A DNA stretch of 64,000 nt from CAZDQL01 sp964507325. GTDB taxonomy: Bacteria > Planctomycetota > UBA1135 > GCA-002686595. A program made the translations under genes and the position numbers. This document shows positions 17,726-28,055 of this stretch, piece by piece. Under the pieces are notes generated by a model. It was not told the origin of the DNA and searched no databases. It worked only from the letters and a program-made list of their open reading frames with translations. Position 1 is the stretch's first letter; the number at the start of each line of letters is the position of its first letter. Where the stretch lies: NCBI GenBank assembly GCA_964507325.1, contig CAZDQL010000029.1, forward strand, positions 1-64,000, in the 5' to 3' direction.

Positions 17726-18493
17726 CTAGCTCTCGACCTCCGCGCGCACGCCGGGGGCCAGGAATCCCTTGAGCTTCTCCTTGATGAGTTGTGGCTTCTC
17801 ACCCGACTGGATGGCGACGATGCCCTCGATCATCAGGCTGCGCACCAGGGACTCGGACTTCGAAACCTGATCCAACTTGCCTGCCATGGGCAGGAAGAAC
17901 ATGTTGGCAGCCATGGCCCCGTAGAGGGTCGTCAGCAGCGCCGTCGCCATGCCGACACCGATCGAGTTGGGGTCGGAGAGGTCCTGCAGCATCTGCACCA
18001 GACCGACCAGGGTGCCGATCATGCCGAAGGCGGGGGAGAAGGCCCCCATCTGCTCCATGATCTTGCGACCGCAGTCGTGGCGTTGCTTCTCCCATTCCGC
18101 CTCGAGCTCCATGATGTCGCGCACGGTGTCGGCGCCGAAGCCGTCGATGACGAGCTGGATGCCCTTGGCGAAGAAGGCGTCGTCCACGTCCTGCAGCCGG
18201 GTCTCCAGCGCCAGGAGCCCCTCCTTGCGCGCCAGGTTGGCGTAGCTGACGATGCGATCGATCTCATCGGTGGCGCTGGCGGTCTTGCGCACCGCCGCCA
18301 CCATCATCACCTTGATCACCGGCTTCAGGTCGGAGATGGGGAAGGCCAGCATCGTCACGGCCGTCGTCCCGCCCAGAACCATCACCACCGACGGGACGTC
18401 GACGAAGGTGGCGACGCCACCCGGGCCCATGGCCATCGCGAAGAGGACCAGGAGGACGACTAGGGTGGCACCGATGACGGTGTTGAGATCCAT
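17726..18493 (-). CDS. motA: Flagellar motor stator protein MotA
   Basis: 255 residues with four membrane helices: an N-terminal pair (TVIGATLVVLLVLFAMAM, and VPSVVMVLGGTTAVTML) and a C-terminal pair (GMIGTLVGLVQMLQDL, and TLYGAMAANMFFLPMAGKL). Between them is a cytoplasmic domain that touches FliG. MotA forms the pentamer of the stator that converts ion flow to torque. The ATG follows a 142 bp gap after the motE-like gene, and a sigma-28-like promoter lies about 40 bp upstream, so motA-motB1-motB2-fliL-fliM-fliN may have their own transcription start. Confidence 0.94.
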   Translation of the reverse strand: MDLNTVIGATLVVLLVLFAMAMGPGGVATFVDVPSVVMVLGGTTAVTMLAFPISDLKPVIKVMMVAAVRKTASATDEIDRIVSYANLARKEGLLALETRLQDVDDAFFAKGIQLVIDGFGADTVRDIMELEAEWEKQRHDCGRKIMEQMGAFSPAFGMIGTLVGLVQMLQDLSDPNSIGVGMATALLTTLYGAMAANMFFLPMAGKLDQVSKSESLVRSLMIEGIVAIQSGEKPQLIKEKLKGFLAPGVRAEVES

Positions 18494-18529
18494 GGGGGAG
18501 TGGCGGCAGGGACGTAGCGGCCTGCTTCG

Positions 18530-18557
18530 TTATCGGACGCCCGGGCCGATCCCTTGA
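18530..18557 (-). promoter_or_regulatory. Candidate sigma-28 (FliA) promoter upstream of motA
   Basis: On the minus strand TCCGATAA (18537-18530) closely matches the flagellar sigma -10 consensus GCCGATAA. A weak -35 element TCAA (18557-18554) lies 16 bases upstream. The predicted start would be about 30 bases before the motA ATG. FliA is encoded in the same window at 53.6 kb. The -10 match is good and the -35 is poor. Confidence 0.4.
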
Positions 18558-18635
18558 TGGCCCGGATTTGGGTAGTTGTGGTCGTAAGTCGTTTTCAGAG
18601 CTGTGGTTGCGTGGTTTGGGCCGGAGTTGAAGCTC

Positions 18636-19370
18636 CTATTCGGCTCGGGGGACCAGTCGGTAGAGCTGCTGGATCAGGACCGACTTGTCCGGGTCGACCC
18701 GGTAGATCTCGGTCAGGAACTCGCTGGCCCGCTCGCCGTCGAGCCCGGCCAGGATCAGCGACACCTGCTCCGGGGTGTTGGCCTGGAGCAGCATGGGCAC
18801 GAGGTCCTTGACCTCGCCCTCCGTGTAGAGCGCCTCCGCCATGCGCACATAGGAGGCTCGGCGCTCCTCCTCGATGGCAGCCTCGTCGCGCGCCAACTCC
18901 GCGGCGCGCGCCTCCTGCTCGGAGTCGCGCTCGGTGAGCTGCGCCCGCAGCGTTTCCAGCTCGGCGAAGAGCTCCTGATAGAGGTTGTGGTCCTCGGCCA
19001 GCTCCCCCTCGCGCCGTTCGAGCTCGCGCTCGCGCAGGTCGAGCTCGCGCAGGCGCAGCTTGAGGCTCTCCTGGAGCTCCGCCAACTCGCTCTCGCTGTA
19101 GGGCGCCGGAAGGACGAAGGCCGCCAAGGGCCCCGCGGCGTCGCCGAGCACCTGTTGGGTGGAGCGCCTGTCGTCCGCAATCTCGTCCGAGGCTCCCACG
19201 GGGGACTCCACCACTGGGGTTCCGGCTTCCGTCTCGGGGAAGATCCCGCCCACCACGGCCAGCTCGGATAGGGGTGTGCCGGTCACGGCGGCGATGATCA
19301 GGAAGGAGCTGACGAGCAGCGCGATGCCGCCCAGGCCGAAGACGAGGTACTTGAGAAGGTTGGAGTTCAT
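18636..19370 (-). CDS. MotE/FlbB/YlxF-like flagellar membrane coiled-coil protein
   Basis: 244 residues. One N-terminal membrane helix (LLKYLVFGLGGIALLVSSFL) is followed by a coiled coil of about 100 residues rich in Glu, Arg and Leu. The C-terminal segment (LYTEGEVKDLVPMLLQANT, LILAGLDGERASEFLTEIYR) resembles the MgtE N-terminal helical fold. This architecture fits the MotE/FlbB/YlxF group, which sits near stators or the periplasmic collar. Its position directly after fliJ is the same as ylxF in Bacillus. The start overlaps the fliJ stop by 4 bp. The family call is from architecture and position, since sequence identity in this group is low. Confidence 0.68.
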   Translation of the reverse strand: MNSNLLKYLVFGLGGIALLVSSFLIIAAVTGTPLSELAVVGGIFPETEAGTPVVESPVGASDEIADDRRSTQQVLGDAAGPLAAFVLPAPYSESELAELQESLKLRLRELDLRERELERREGELAEDHNLYQELFAELETLRAQLTERDSEQEARAAELARDEAAIEEERRASYVRMAEALYTEGEVKDLVPMLLQANTPEQVSLILAGLDGERASEFLTEIYRVDPDKSVLIQQLYRLVPRAE

Positions 19371-19831
19371 CGTTCGCTCCTGGCTTCCATGCGGCGCGCG
19401 CGGAGGGCGCGGGCCGAGTTGATCTCATCGAGGACGCGAGCCTCGGCGCGGTGAGCCTCGGCCTCTTCCCTGGTGCGCAGACGGTCGACGAGGCGCTCCA
19501 GGCCGCGGGCGCGCGCGCGCCGCTCCTCCCAGGGGATGCGCGCCTGCTCCGCGCGTTCGCGCTCTGTGCGGGCCCGCTCCCGTTGGCGCAGAGCCGAGCG
19601 CTCGGTGCGATCGATCGCGCCGTGGCTGACCATCACCCAAGCGGGGGTCAGGCCGGGGAGGGCCGCACCCAGCTCACGGGTCTGCTCGTCCCGGGCCGCC
19701 CAGAGCGCCTGCGTGGCGTCCTCTGCACGACGCGCCTCCTGCTCCGCGGCCAGCCACTCGGCCCGCGCCTGCTCCTCCTCCAGCGCGCGCACCGCCAGGA
19801 CACGCGCCAGGCGTTCCGAACGGCGGCTCAC
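19367..19831 (-). CDS. fliJ: Flagellar export protein FliJ
   Basis: 154 residues, almost entirely an antiparallel coiled coil rich in Arg, Glu and Ala (LARVLAVRALEEEQARAEW; LERLVDRLRTREEAEAH). FliJ inserts in the FliI hexamer like a rotor stalk and recycles chaperones. Sequence alone is weakly diagnostic, but the size, helix pattern and place directly after fliI make the call good. The start is GTG 19831, overlapping the fliI stop in GTGA, so translation is coupled. Confidence 0.8.
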   Translation of the reverse strand: MSRRSERLARVLAVRALEEEQARAEWLAAEQEARRAEDATQALWAARDEQTRELGAALPGLTPAWVMVSHGAIDRTERSALRQRERARTERERAEQARIPWEERRARARGLERLVDRLRTREEAEAHRAEARVLDEINSARALRARRMEARSER

Positions 19832-21153
19832 GAGCCGACCTCCTCGCCGGCGGTGGCCACCAGCCGCAGGAGATCGCGCGCTTCCGCGAAGGCGCAGGTC
19901 TCCCGCAGTCCCTGGCTCAGGTAGGCGCGGATCAGGTCCAGGCGCTCGAGCGCCCGGTCGAGGCGCGGGTTGGCTCCGGCGCGGTAGGCGCCGATGTCCA
20001 CCAGGTCCTTGCCGGCGCGATAGGCCGCCAGATCCGCCCGCACGGTGGCGGCCCAGGACTGGTGCTCCAGATCGGTCAGGTCGGGCATCAGTCGCGAGAG
20101 GCTCTCCAGCACGTCGACCGCGGGGTACTGTCCCTCCGCCGCCAACTCCCGCGAGAGCAAGAGGTGCCCGTCGAGCAGCCCGCGCATGGTGTCCGCCACC
20201 GGCTCGTGGGCGTCATCCCCCTCCAGGAGCACGGTCAGGAGCCCCGTGATGCTGCCCCCGCGCACGCGCCCCATGCGCTCCACCAACTTGGGCACGGTGG
20301 CGAAGAAGCTGGGGGGGTAGCCGCGCACGGTGGGTGGTTCCCCCGCCGCCAGTCCGATCTCCCGGGCTGCCAGCGCGAAGCGCGTGATCGAGTCGAGCAC
20401 CAAGAGCACTTCCTGCCCGCGGTCCCGGAAGTGCTCCGCGATCGTCACCGCCACGAAGGGTGCCGAGAAACGTTCGATCGGCGGGCGGTCGGAGGTGGCC
20501 ACGACCACCACCGAGCGCTGGCGTCCCTCCTCGCCCAGGACGTTGTCCAGGAAGTCCTGCACCTCGCGCCCCCGCTCGCCGACCAGACAGGACACGACCA
20601 CGTCGGCGTCGGTGCCGCGCGTGATCTGACCCAGGAGGCAGGACTTGCCCACCCCCGAGCCGGCGAAGATCCCGAGCCGCTGCCCGCGCCCCAGGGTGTT
20701 CAGTCCGTCGATGGCCCGCACTCCGGTCTGCAAGGCGCACTCGATCGGTGTGCGCTCGAGGGGGCCGGGGGCCTCGCGGCGCACGAGGCGCGGGATGCCG
20801 GCCAGCACGGCGGGGCCGTCGTCGGTGGGGAGGCCGAAGCCGTCGACCACGCGGCCCAGGAGCTCGTCGGAGACGGCCACGGAGAAGGGGCGCCCGAGGG
20901 CGTAGACCTCCTGGTTGGGGGCGATGCCGGCCACGTCCCCGTGGGGCATCAGCAGGGTGGTGGCGCCGCGGAAGCCGACCACCTCGCAGTCGATGGTGCT
21001 CTCCGACCCGCGGTCGATGCGACACACCTCACCCATGGCGGCCGGTACGCCACCGGCCTCGATCAAGACCCCGGAGACCTCCTCCACGAAGCCCCGGTAG
21101 AAGGGCTTGGCGGCTCGCATGAGGGTCTCCTTGGCCCGCGCCAGATCGATCAT
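19828..21153 (-). CDS. fliI: Flagellum-specific export ATPase FliI
   Basis: 441 residues, normal length. It is related to the F1 beta subunit: Walker A AGSGVGKSCLLGQI, the Walker B region EVLLVLDSITRFALAAREIGLAAGE, and PPTVRGYPPSFFATVPKLVERMGR. It hydrolyses ATP as a hexamer at the base of the export gate to unload substrates. The N-terminal hexamerisation segment and the C-terminal substrate-contact helices are present. It is coupled to fliH upstream and fliJ downstream by 4 bp overlaps. Confidence 0.97.
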   Translation of the reverse strand: MIDLARAKETLMRAAKPFYRGFVEEVSGVLIEAGGVPAAMGEVCRIDRGSESTIDCEVVGFRGATTLLMPHGDVAGIAPNQEVYALGRPFSVAVSDELLGRVVDGFGLPTDDGPAVLAGIPRLVRREAPGPLERTPIECALQTGVRAIDGLNTLGRGQRLGIFAGSGVGKSCLLGQITRGTDADVVVSCLVGERGREVQDFLDNVLGEEGRQRSVVVVATSDRPPIERFSAPFVAVTIAEHFRDRGQEVLLVLDSITRFALAAREIGLAAGEPPTVRGYPPSFFATVPKLVERMGRVRGGSITGLLTVLLEGDDAHEPVADTMRGLLDGHLLLSRELAAEGQYPAVDVLESLSRLMPDLTDLEHQSWAATVRADLAAYRAGKDLVDIGAYRAGANPRLDRALERLDLIRAYLSQGLRETCAFAEARDLLRLVATAGEEVGS

Positions 21154-21704
21154 CGAGCCAAGTCCTCCAGGAGCTGCTCGCAGATCGAGTCGAGGGCGGC
21201 CTGCGTGTCGCGCACCAGGAGGCCGCGGGCCGTGAGCAGGTGCAGGTCACCGCGGGGCAAGGAGGGGTCCACCTCCAGCGTGGTCCCGGCTCGGAAGAGC
21301 ACGTCCTTCAACTCCTCGTGGTCCAGGGGGTTCAGGTGCACCGTGACCGCGCCGCGCCCCACGTCGGCGTCTCCCAGGGCACCCCGGACGATGCGTTCCA
21401 GGTCGTAGTCGCCAGCCTCGACGCGCAGCTGCAGCAGGTGGCGGGCGATCTCCACCGCCAGCTCCACCGCCTGGTGGGTGAGTTCGGCCTGGGCGCGCTC
21501 CGCCGCTGCGTCGAGCTGCTCGAGGGCGTGCTCCAGGGCCTGGACCCGAGAGTCCAGGAGCTCCGCCAGCCCGCAGGCGCGACCGCGTTCGAAGGCGCGC
21601 TCCTCGAGCGTTCGACGACGCTCGTCCGCCAGGGCCTGCAAGTCGGCGCTGGTGGTCGTGGCGCTGGACGGAGGAGCGTGGAGTTGGATGAGCATCGCCC
21701 CCAT
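21150..21704 (-). CDS. fliH: Flagellar assembly protein FliH
   Basis: 184 residues (181 if ATG 21695 is used). A helical N-terminal half with glutamate- and alanine-rich coils is followed by the E-stalk-like C-terminal domain (VELAVEIARHLLQLRVEAGD, VTVHLNPLDHEEL). FliH dimers inhibit and tether FliI and dock it to FliN. It sits between fliG and fliI, the standard place. Only one base separates it from the fliG stop, and it overlaps fliI by 4 bp. Confidence 0.9.
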   Translation of the reverse strand: MGAMLIQLHAPPSSATTTSADLQALADERRRTLEERAFERGRACGLAELLDSRVQALEHALEQLDAAAERAQAELTHQAVELAVEIARHLLQLRVEAGDYDLERIVRGALGDADVGRGAVTVHLNPLDHEELKDVLFRAGTTLEVDPSLPRGDLHLLTARGLLVRDTQAALDSICEQLLEDLAR

Positions 21705-21705
21705 C

Positions 21706-22740
21706 TCAGGTCACCATCTCCGACCCGGCGCGCGCCGGGCTGAACTCGCCCGAGTCCATCAGTCCGCGCACCGCCATCAGGACCTCGCTGCGCGCCTGGA
21801 CCACCTCCGAGAGGGGCACCGCACCGGTCAGCTCCTTCTCGTCGATCACCATCTCCCGCACGCGCGAGGAGAGGTTGGCCATCACGTTCTGCTCCACCTC
21901 GGGCGAGCAGGCCTTGAGCGCCATCGAGAGGGTGCGCGTGTCCACCGAGGCCAGGATCTTCTGCATGGCGCGCTTCTCGATCATCGCCAGGTCCTCCCAC
22001 GAGAACATGAACTCGCGCACCTGCTCGGCGACCGTCTCGCTCTCCTGCTCGAGACCCTCGAGGACCGCACGCTCGGTCTCCGCCGTGGAGTAGTTCATCA
22101 ACTCCGCGACCGTCTTCAGGCTGTCGGTGGGGTCCCTGGGTGGAGGCATCGAAGCCGCCAGGGCCAGGCGCTCCTGCAGGTCGTCGGCGATGGCCAGCAT
22201 CGTCTCGATTCCCGGCGGGTTGATATTGGCCATGCGCTTGACGATGTCCAGCGCGACCTCCTCGGTGAAGGCCGCCAGGACCTCGGCGGAGACGGCGGGC
22301 GCGATGTGCGCCATGATCAGCGCCACCACGCCCGGGGATTCCTCGCCCAGGACGCGCGCCACCACCTCGGGGTTGTGCTGCTCGATGAAGCCGAAGGGTT
22401 GTTCCTTGCGGCGCCGGTCGTAGATCTCGCGGATCACGCGCTGCGCCTCCTCGGCCCCGTAGGTGGACTCGAGGATCTCGTGCAGCTCGAAGTCGTCCTG
22501 CGGCCGCACTCCGGCGCGCTTGTAGACCGTGCGCGCCAGGTCGGCGTAGAGGCCGTCGACCGCCTCCGGAGTGCAGAGCCCCGGATCGAGCTCGGTCATC
22601 GCCTCCGCCACGTCGCCGACGATCTTGCCGTCGAGGTGGCGCATGACGCGGGCTCCGTCCTCCTTCTCCAGTGAGAGGAGGAAGGCCGCCACACGGTGCG
22701 CTCCCGGGGCGTCCTTGTGCTCGGCGTCAGGCGTCGCCAT
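21706..22740 (-). CDS. fliG: Flagellar motor switch protein FliG
   Basis: 344 residues, typical length. The N-terminal domain (AAFLLSLEKEDGARVMRHL) binds FliF. The middle has armadillo-like helices (FGFIEQHNPEVVARVLGEES), and the C-terminal torque domain has FMFSWEDLAMIEKRAMQKIL and VREMVIDEKELTGAVPLSEV, where the charged residues that contact MotA lie. The ATG at 22740 overlaps the fliF TGA in TGATG; a GTG one codon earlier is also in frame. FliG forms the top of the C-ring. Confidence 0.96.
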   Translation of the reverse strand: MATPDAEHKDAPGAHRVAAFLLSLEKEDGARVMRHLDGKIVGDVAEAMTELDPGLCTPEAVDGLYADLARTVYKRAGVRPQDDFELHEILESTYGAEEAQRVIREIYDRRRKEQPFGFIEQHNPEVVARVLGEESPGVVALIMAHIAPAVSAEVLAAFTEEVALDIVKRMANINPPGIETMLAIADDLQERLALAASMPPPRDPTDSLKTVAELMNYSTAETERAVLEGLEQESETVAEQVREFMFSWEDLAMIEKRAMQKILASVDTRTLSMALKACSPEVEQNVMANLSSRVREMVIDEKELTGAVPLSEVVQARSEVLMAVRGLMDSGEFSPARAGSEMVT

Positions 22741-24281
22741 CACTTGGCCTCCGCGTAGAAGTTCTCACCCAACGCCCAGCGGGACAGCAGCGCCGCGACC
22801 TTCTCGGGGTCCTCCTCGACCAAGCTCTCGACGTGCTTGCGCGCGAGCATCTCCATGTCGATCTCCTCCTCCGGGATGAGGTCCGACAGCACGCTCGCAG
22901 TGCTACGGCTCTCCGCCCTGGGCTGCGGCGGGGCGGTGACCCCCTTCTTGAGGCTGCGCAGCAAGACGAACAGGAACGCCACCGCCGCCAGGATCTCCAC
23001 GCCGCGCTCCATGAGCAGGGTCAGCGTGCGATTGGGGGCCGTGGGGGCCGGCTCCGCGACGGGCTTGATCGGGTTGCCCTGCTCGTCGACCTGGACGCTG
23101 GCCAGCGGCAAGGCCGCAGTGGAGAAGTGGTCGCGCTCCTCCGTGAAACCGACGATCTCCTTGACCGCCTCCGTGGCCGCCTGCAGGTGCTGCGCGAGGG
23201 ACTCGTGCAAGGCCAGGGTCACCGTCAGGCGCTTCAGGGTCGGAGCGTCCTTCAGCCGGTGGGTCGTGTTGCGGCCCGAGGCGTAGCTGGTCTCCTCGTC
23301 CTTCGTCTCCGCCAGCTCGCGCTCCGTCGGGGCGCTGCTGCCGTCGCTGGGATCGATGTTGGAGACGGTCCCGGCGGGGCCTCCCACCGGCGGGTCGACC
23401 GGCGTGCTGGACGTGCGCTCGACCACGTGCATCTTGACCGGCTTCGGGTCCAGGGCCTCCGCCACCGTCTCGGTGCGCTCGTGGTCGTACTCGGCGGCCA
23501 CGCTGACCAGCGCCATGCCGGGCCCGAAGAGCCCGTTGAGGTAGTCCTGGGCTCGGCGGGTCCGGGCGCGGGCGACCTCCTCCTCGAAACGCACTACGTT
23601 GTCGAGGGCCTGGTCGCGCGACCCGTCGAAGAGCACCTCGCCGTGGCCGTCGGAGATGGTGATGTTCTCCAGGGGAGCGCCCGACGCCCCGCGCACGATG
23701 CTGGCCAGGGCCTGGCGCTCCGTCGAGCTGGGGACGTACCCGCCGCGCAGGGTGAGCACGACCGCGACGCTGGGAGAGCGGCGGTCACGCAGGAAGTCGG
23801 AGGGGGGGGGACCCGCGATGCGCACACGGGCGCTCTGCACGTAGGCGATTTCCTCGAGCTGCACCTCGAGGTCCTCCCAGTCACGCTTCTGCAGTCGCTG
23901 CAGGCGGGTGGCGTGGTCGTCGAAGACCGAGCCCGACTCGGCATTCGCCGGAATGCCCTTGGCCGGTCCGCCGAAGGCGTTGCCAGCCGCCAGAGCGTTC
24001 ATGGCGGAGTACTTATCCCCCTGCGGCACGAAGAGCGTGTAGGGGCCCGGGGGCAGGGTGGTGTCGAAACGGATCTGCGCCGCTGAGAGCGCGCTGGTGG
24101 CCGCACTCAGGTCCGCGTCGTCGAGCCCGCTGCGCAGGACGACCATGTGCGGATTCGCGGCGCGATAGCCGGCGATGCCGGCCAGCGCCAAGATCAGGAC
24201 CACTCCCGCGCCGATCACGACGCGCGTGGGGCCGCTGGAGGTCTTGAGGCGTTCCCAGAGTGTGACCAGGAGTTCCTTCAT
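22740..24281 (-). CDS. fliF: Flagellar MS-ring protein FliF
   Basis: 513 residues. The first membrane helix is VVIGAGVVLILALAGIAGY. The periplasmic ring-building motifs include MVVLRSGLDDADLSAATSAL and a segment near QLEEIAYVQSARVRIAGPP. A low-complexity linker rich in Pro, Thr and Ser occupies about residues 290-325. The second helix is ILAAVAFLFVLL, and the cytoplasmic tail ends in the FliG-binding sequence EDPEKVAALLSRWALGE. FliF nucleates the whole motor in the inner membrane. It follows fliE by 3 bp. Confidence 0.96.
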   Translation of the reverse strand: MKELLVTLWERLKTSSGPTRVVIGAGVVLILALAGIAGYRAANPHMVVLRSGLDDADLSAATSALSAAQIRFDTTLPPGPYTLFVPQGDKYSAMNALAAGNAFGGPAKGIPANAESGSVFDDHATRLQRLQKRDWEDLEVQLEEIAYVQSARVRIAGPPPSDFLRDRRSPSVAVVLTLRGGYVPSSTERQALASIVRGASGAPLENITISDGHGEVLFDGSRDQALDNVVRFEEEVARARTRRAQDYLNGLFGPGMALVSVAAEYDHERTETVAEALDPKPVKMHVVERTSSTPVDPPVGGPAGTVSNIDPSDGSSAPTERELAETKDEETSYASGRNTTHRLKDAPTLKRLTVTLALHESLAQHLQAATEAVKEIVGFTEERDHFSTAALPLASVQVDEQGNPIKPVAEPAPTAPNRTLTLLMERGVEILAAVAFLFVLLRSLKKGVTAPPQPRAESRSTASVLSDLIPEEEIDMEMLARKHVESLVEEDPEKVAALLSRWALGENFYAEAK

Positions 24282-24284
24282 CGA

Positions 24285-24623
24285 TCAGACCCCCATCCGC
24301 ATCACTTCGCGATAAGCGTCGATCAGCTTGTTGCGCACTTGCATGGCGAACTCGAACGACAGCTCGGATTCCTTGATCTGGGCGGCGATCTCGGGGAAGT
24401 CGACTTCGCCTTTGATCACCCTCAGGGGCAGCTCTTCGGTGCGCTTGACGCTGGCGTCGACCTCGAGCACGCCTTCCTTCAGCGTCTCGACGAAGGAGGG
24501 TCCCTGCGCGGGCTGCGCGCCCCCCGGCTGGGCCGCGTTGGCACGCTGCTGCATGCGTTGCAGGGCCGCTTGGACGGCCTCACGTCCGACGGCCCCCGCG
24601 CCCGATCCGATGCCTTTCACCAT
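24285..24623 (-). CDS. fliE: Flagellar hook-basal body protein FliE
   Basis: 112 residues. The C-terminal half SFEFAMQVRNKLIDAYREVMRM is the classic FliE signature, and SFVETLKEGVLEVDAS opens the conserved part. FliE joins the MS-ring/export gate to the rod. The N-terminus carries an alanine- and glutamine-rich stretch typical of the family. It lies 16 bp after flgC and 3 bp before fliF. Confidence 0.94.
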   Translation of the reverse strand: MVKGIGSGAGAVGREAVQAALQRMQQRANAAQPGGAQPAQGPSFVETLKEGVLEVDASVKRTEELPLRVIKGEVDFPEIAAQIKESELSFEFAMQVRNKLIDAYREVMRMGV

Positions 24624-24639
24624 CAGAGCACCCCGCTCG

Positions 24640-25077
24640 CTACTCCATCAAGCGCAGGGCCCGCTCGGCCATGCGCTCGAAGTTCTCCTGCACGGAGATG
24701 TTGGCTTCGTAGGCCCGCACGGCGGTGATCATGTCCGCCATCTCGTGGACCGTGTTCACATTCGGGTAGCGCACGATGCCGCGCGCGTCCGCGTCCGGAT
24801 GGCCCTGGTCGTGGACCTCCTCGAAGGGCGTGGCGAAGTCCTGGGCGACCTTCGTCACCTGCACGCCCACCACTTCCTTGCGCCCCCCGTTGACCGCGCG
24901 ATCGAGCAGCGGGGCGAAGTGCACCACCTCGCGCCGGTAGGGCTCACCCGTCTCCGGGATGCGCGTGACCTGGGCGTTGGCGATGTTCTTGGCGATCACG
25001 TCCACGCGCTTGCGCTCGGCGCGTAGACCGCTGGCGGCGATGCGCATGCCGCCGAAGAGTTTCGAGAGGGCGTCCAT
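24640..25077 (-). CDS. flgC: Flagellar basal-body rod protein FlgC
   Basis: 145 residues. The N-terminal rod motif IAASGLRAERKRVDVIAKNIANAQ, and the C-terminal NVNTVHEMADMITAVRAYEANI, are diagnostic of FlgC. It forms the proximal rod with FlgB and FlgF. The ATG overlaps the flgB TGA by one base (TGATG). Confidence 0.96.
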   Translation of the reverse strand: MDALSKLFGGMRIAASGLRAERKRVDVIAKNIANAQVTRIPETGEPYRREVVHFAPLLDRAVNGGRKEVVGVQVTKVAQDFATPFEEVHDQGHPDADARGIVRYPNVNTVHEMADMITAVRAYEANISVQENFERMAERALRLME

Positions 25078-25436
25078 CAGCGTTCACTCCTGATCGCGAT
25101 CTCCGTCAGCCGCGAGCGGCCCTTCTTGATGCTGGCGTAGAGCTCGAAGAGCAGGCGGTTCTCCAGCCCGGCGCTGACCTCCTTCTCCATCGAGACCGTG
25201 TTGCCGTCGGCTTTGGCCTCGGCCGTCTCGTCGACTCGCACCTCGGGGGCGATGCGGGTCAGATTGGGACGCGACTTGGCCAGCTCGGTGGCCAAGGCCT
25301 CCTCGAACCGCACCTCGCGTCGCTGGTAGCCGGGCGTGTTCTGGTTGGCCAGGTTGGCGGCCAGCACGCGCGCCCGCAGGAGGGAGGCGTTCATGAGCTG
25401 CAACAGGAGAGCGCTGTTCTTGCCTGAAATGTCCAC
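25077..25436 (-). CDS. flgB: Flagellar basal-body rod protein FlgB
   Basis: 119 residues. The rod motif is seen in RARVLAANLANQNTPGYQRREV, followed by a basic and acidic middle and the C-terminal helix LLFELYASIKKGRSRLTEI. It assembles on FliE as the first rod subunit. The start is GTG 25436, 10 bp after the NtrC-type regulator, so regulator and structural genes share a transcript. Confidence 0.94.
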   Translation of the reverse strand: MDISGKNSALLLQLMNASLLRARVLAANLANQNTPGYQRREVRFEEALATELAKSRPNLTRIAPEVRVDETAEAKADGNTVSMEKEVSAGLENRLLFELYASIKKGRSRLTEIAIRSER

Positions 25437-25446
25437 GCTTGCCTCC

Positions 25447-26837
<1,391 letters not shown>

Positions 26838-26838
<1 letters not shown>

Positions 26839-28055
26839 CACGCGTCGGGGGTAGGTGGGATGGGGTGGGAATCCGTGGGGATCGAGAGCGAGATGTCGGC
26901 GCCGCCCAGGGGACCGGGCAGGCGACTCACCTCGAGGATTCCGCCGTGCAGGCGGGCGATCGTGTGCACCAGGGCCAGGCCGAGGCCGGTGCCTTCGGCG
27001 CGGGTGGTGAAGAAGGGGTCGCAGACGCGACCGGCGATGTCGTCGGGGATGCCGGGGCCCGCGTCGTGCACGCGCAGGCACAGCGCGCTGCCCGTGCGGC
27101 GGGCGCTGACGTGCACCACCCCGCCGTCGGTCTGCACGTCCGTGGCGTTGGCGACCAGGTTGCGCAACGCTTGGCGCAGCTTGATGCGGTCGGCGGAAAA
27201 GGTGAGGCCGGGCTCGGCCTCGACCGTGATCTCGTAGCGCTTGTCCAGGCCGCGACAGGAAAGGTCGCGACGCGCGGCGGCCACCGCCTCGTCGACCAGC
27301 TCCTGCGCGTCCACCGTTTCGAGGTTCAGACGCTCAGGCGCCGCGAAGGTCAGCATCGAGGTGACGATGGCGTCGCACTCGTCGACCCCCTCCTGGATCA
27401 GCTTGGCCCACCGGCGTTCGACGCTCTCCGGCTCGAAGGCCTCCTCGAGCAGGTAGGCGAAGCCGCGCACCGCGTTCATCGGGTTGCGCACCTCGTGGGC
27501 GATCCCTCCCGCCATCGTGCCCAGGGCCGCCATCTTGTCGAGCTGATGCACGCGGCGCGTCATCGCCTCCAGCTCGGTGCGGTCGTCGAGGATCTCGACC
27601 GAGCCGGCTGCCTCTCCCGAGGGGAGGGTGACCTCGGAGTAACCGTTGACCACGACCGACGTGTGTCCGCCCTCCCGAACCAGCTCTTGCGGCTCCCGTG
27701 CGGCGGCACTCCCCAAGAGGCCAGGGTGGTCGTGGCGTCCGAGCAGTTGCGCTTCTTCCACCGCCAAGAGGGCGAGCGCCGCCTGGTTGGTGCGCACGAT
27801 GCGCCCCTCGGCGTCGCGCACCACCACTCCGGTGGGGAGGCTGGCCAGCACCGCCTCCAGCTCCGCGACCTTGGCCTCCAGGGCGGCGTTGGCGCGGCAG
27901 AGCTCGGCCTCCATGCGCTCGGCGCGGGCGGACAGGCCGGTGTGGGCCGCCTGCAGGTCCTCCAGCACGTCGGTGAAGGACCGAATCGCTCCCTCGACCT
28001 CACGCGGATCGAACTGGTCGACGCTCGCGGCGTCCAATTCGGGCGGGATCTTCAC
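26838..28055 (-). CDS. Sensor histidine kinase (FlgS/FleS/NtrB-like)
   Basis: 405 residues with no membrane segment, so it senses inside the cell. An N-terminal coiled coil (SARAERMEAELCRANAALEA) precedes a PAS domain (VLASLPTGVVVRDAEGRIVR). The HisKA domain has the phospho-His in GIAHEVRNPMNAVRGFAYLL, and the HATPase has LRNLVANATDV, VHDAGPGIPDD and GTGLGLALVHTIARLHGG. Soluble FlgS-type kinases monitor the state of the export apparatus in other bacteria; a similar role is an inference here. Start GTG 28055 overlaps the upstream TPR gene by 4 bp. Confidence 0.92.
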
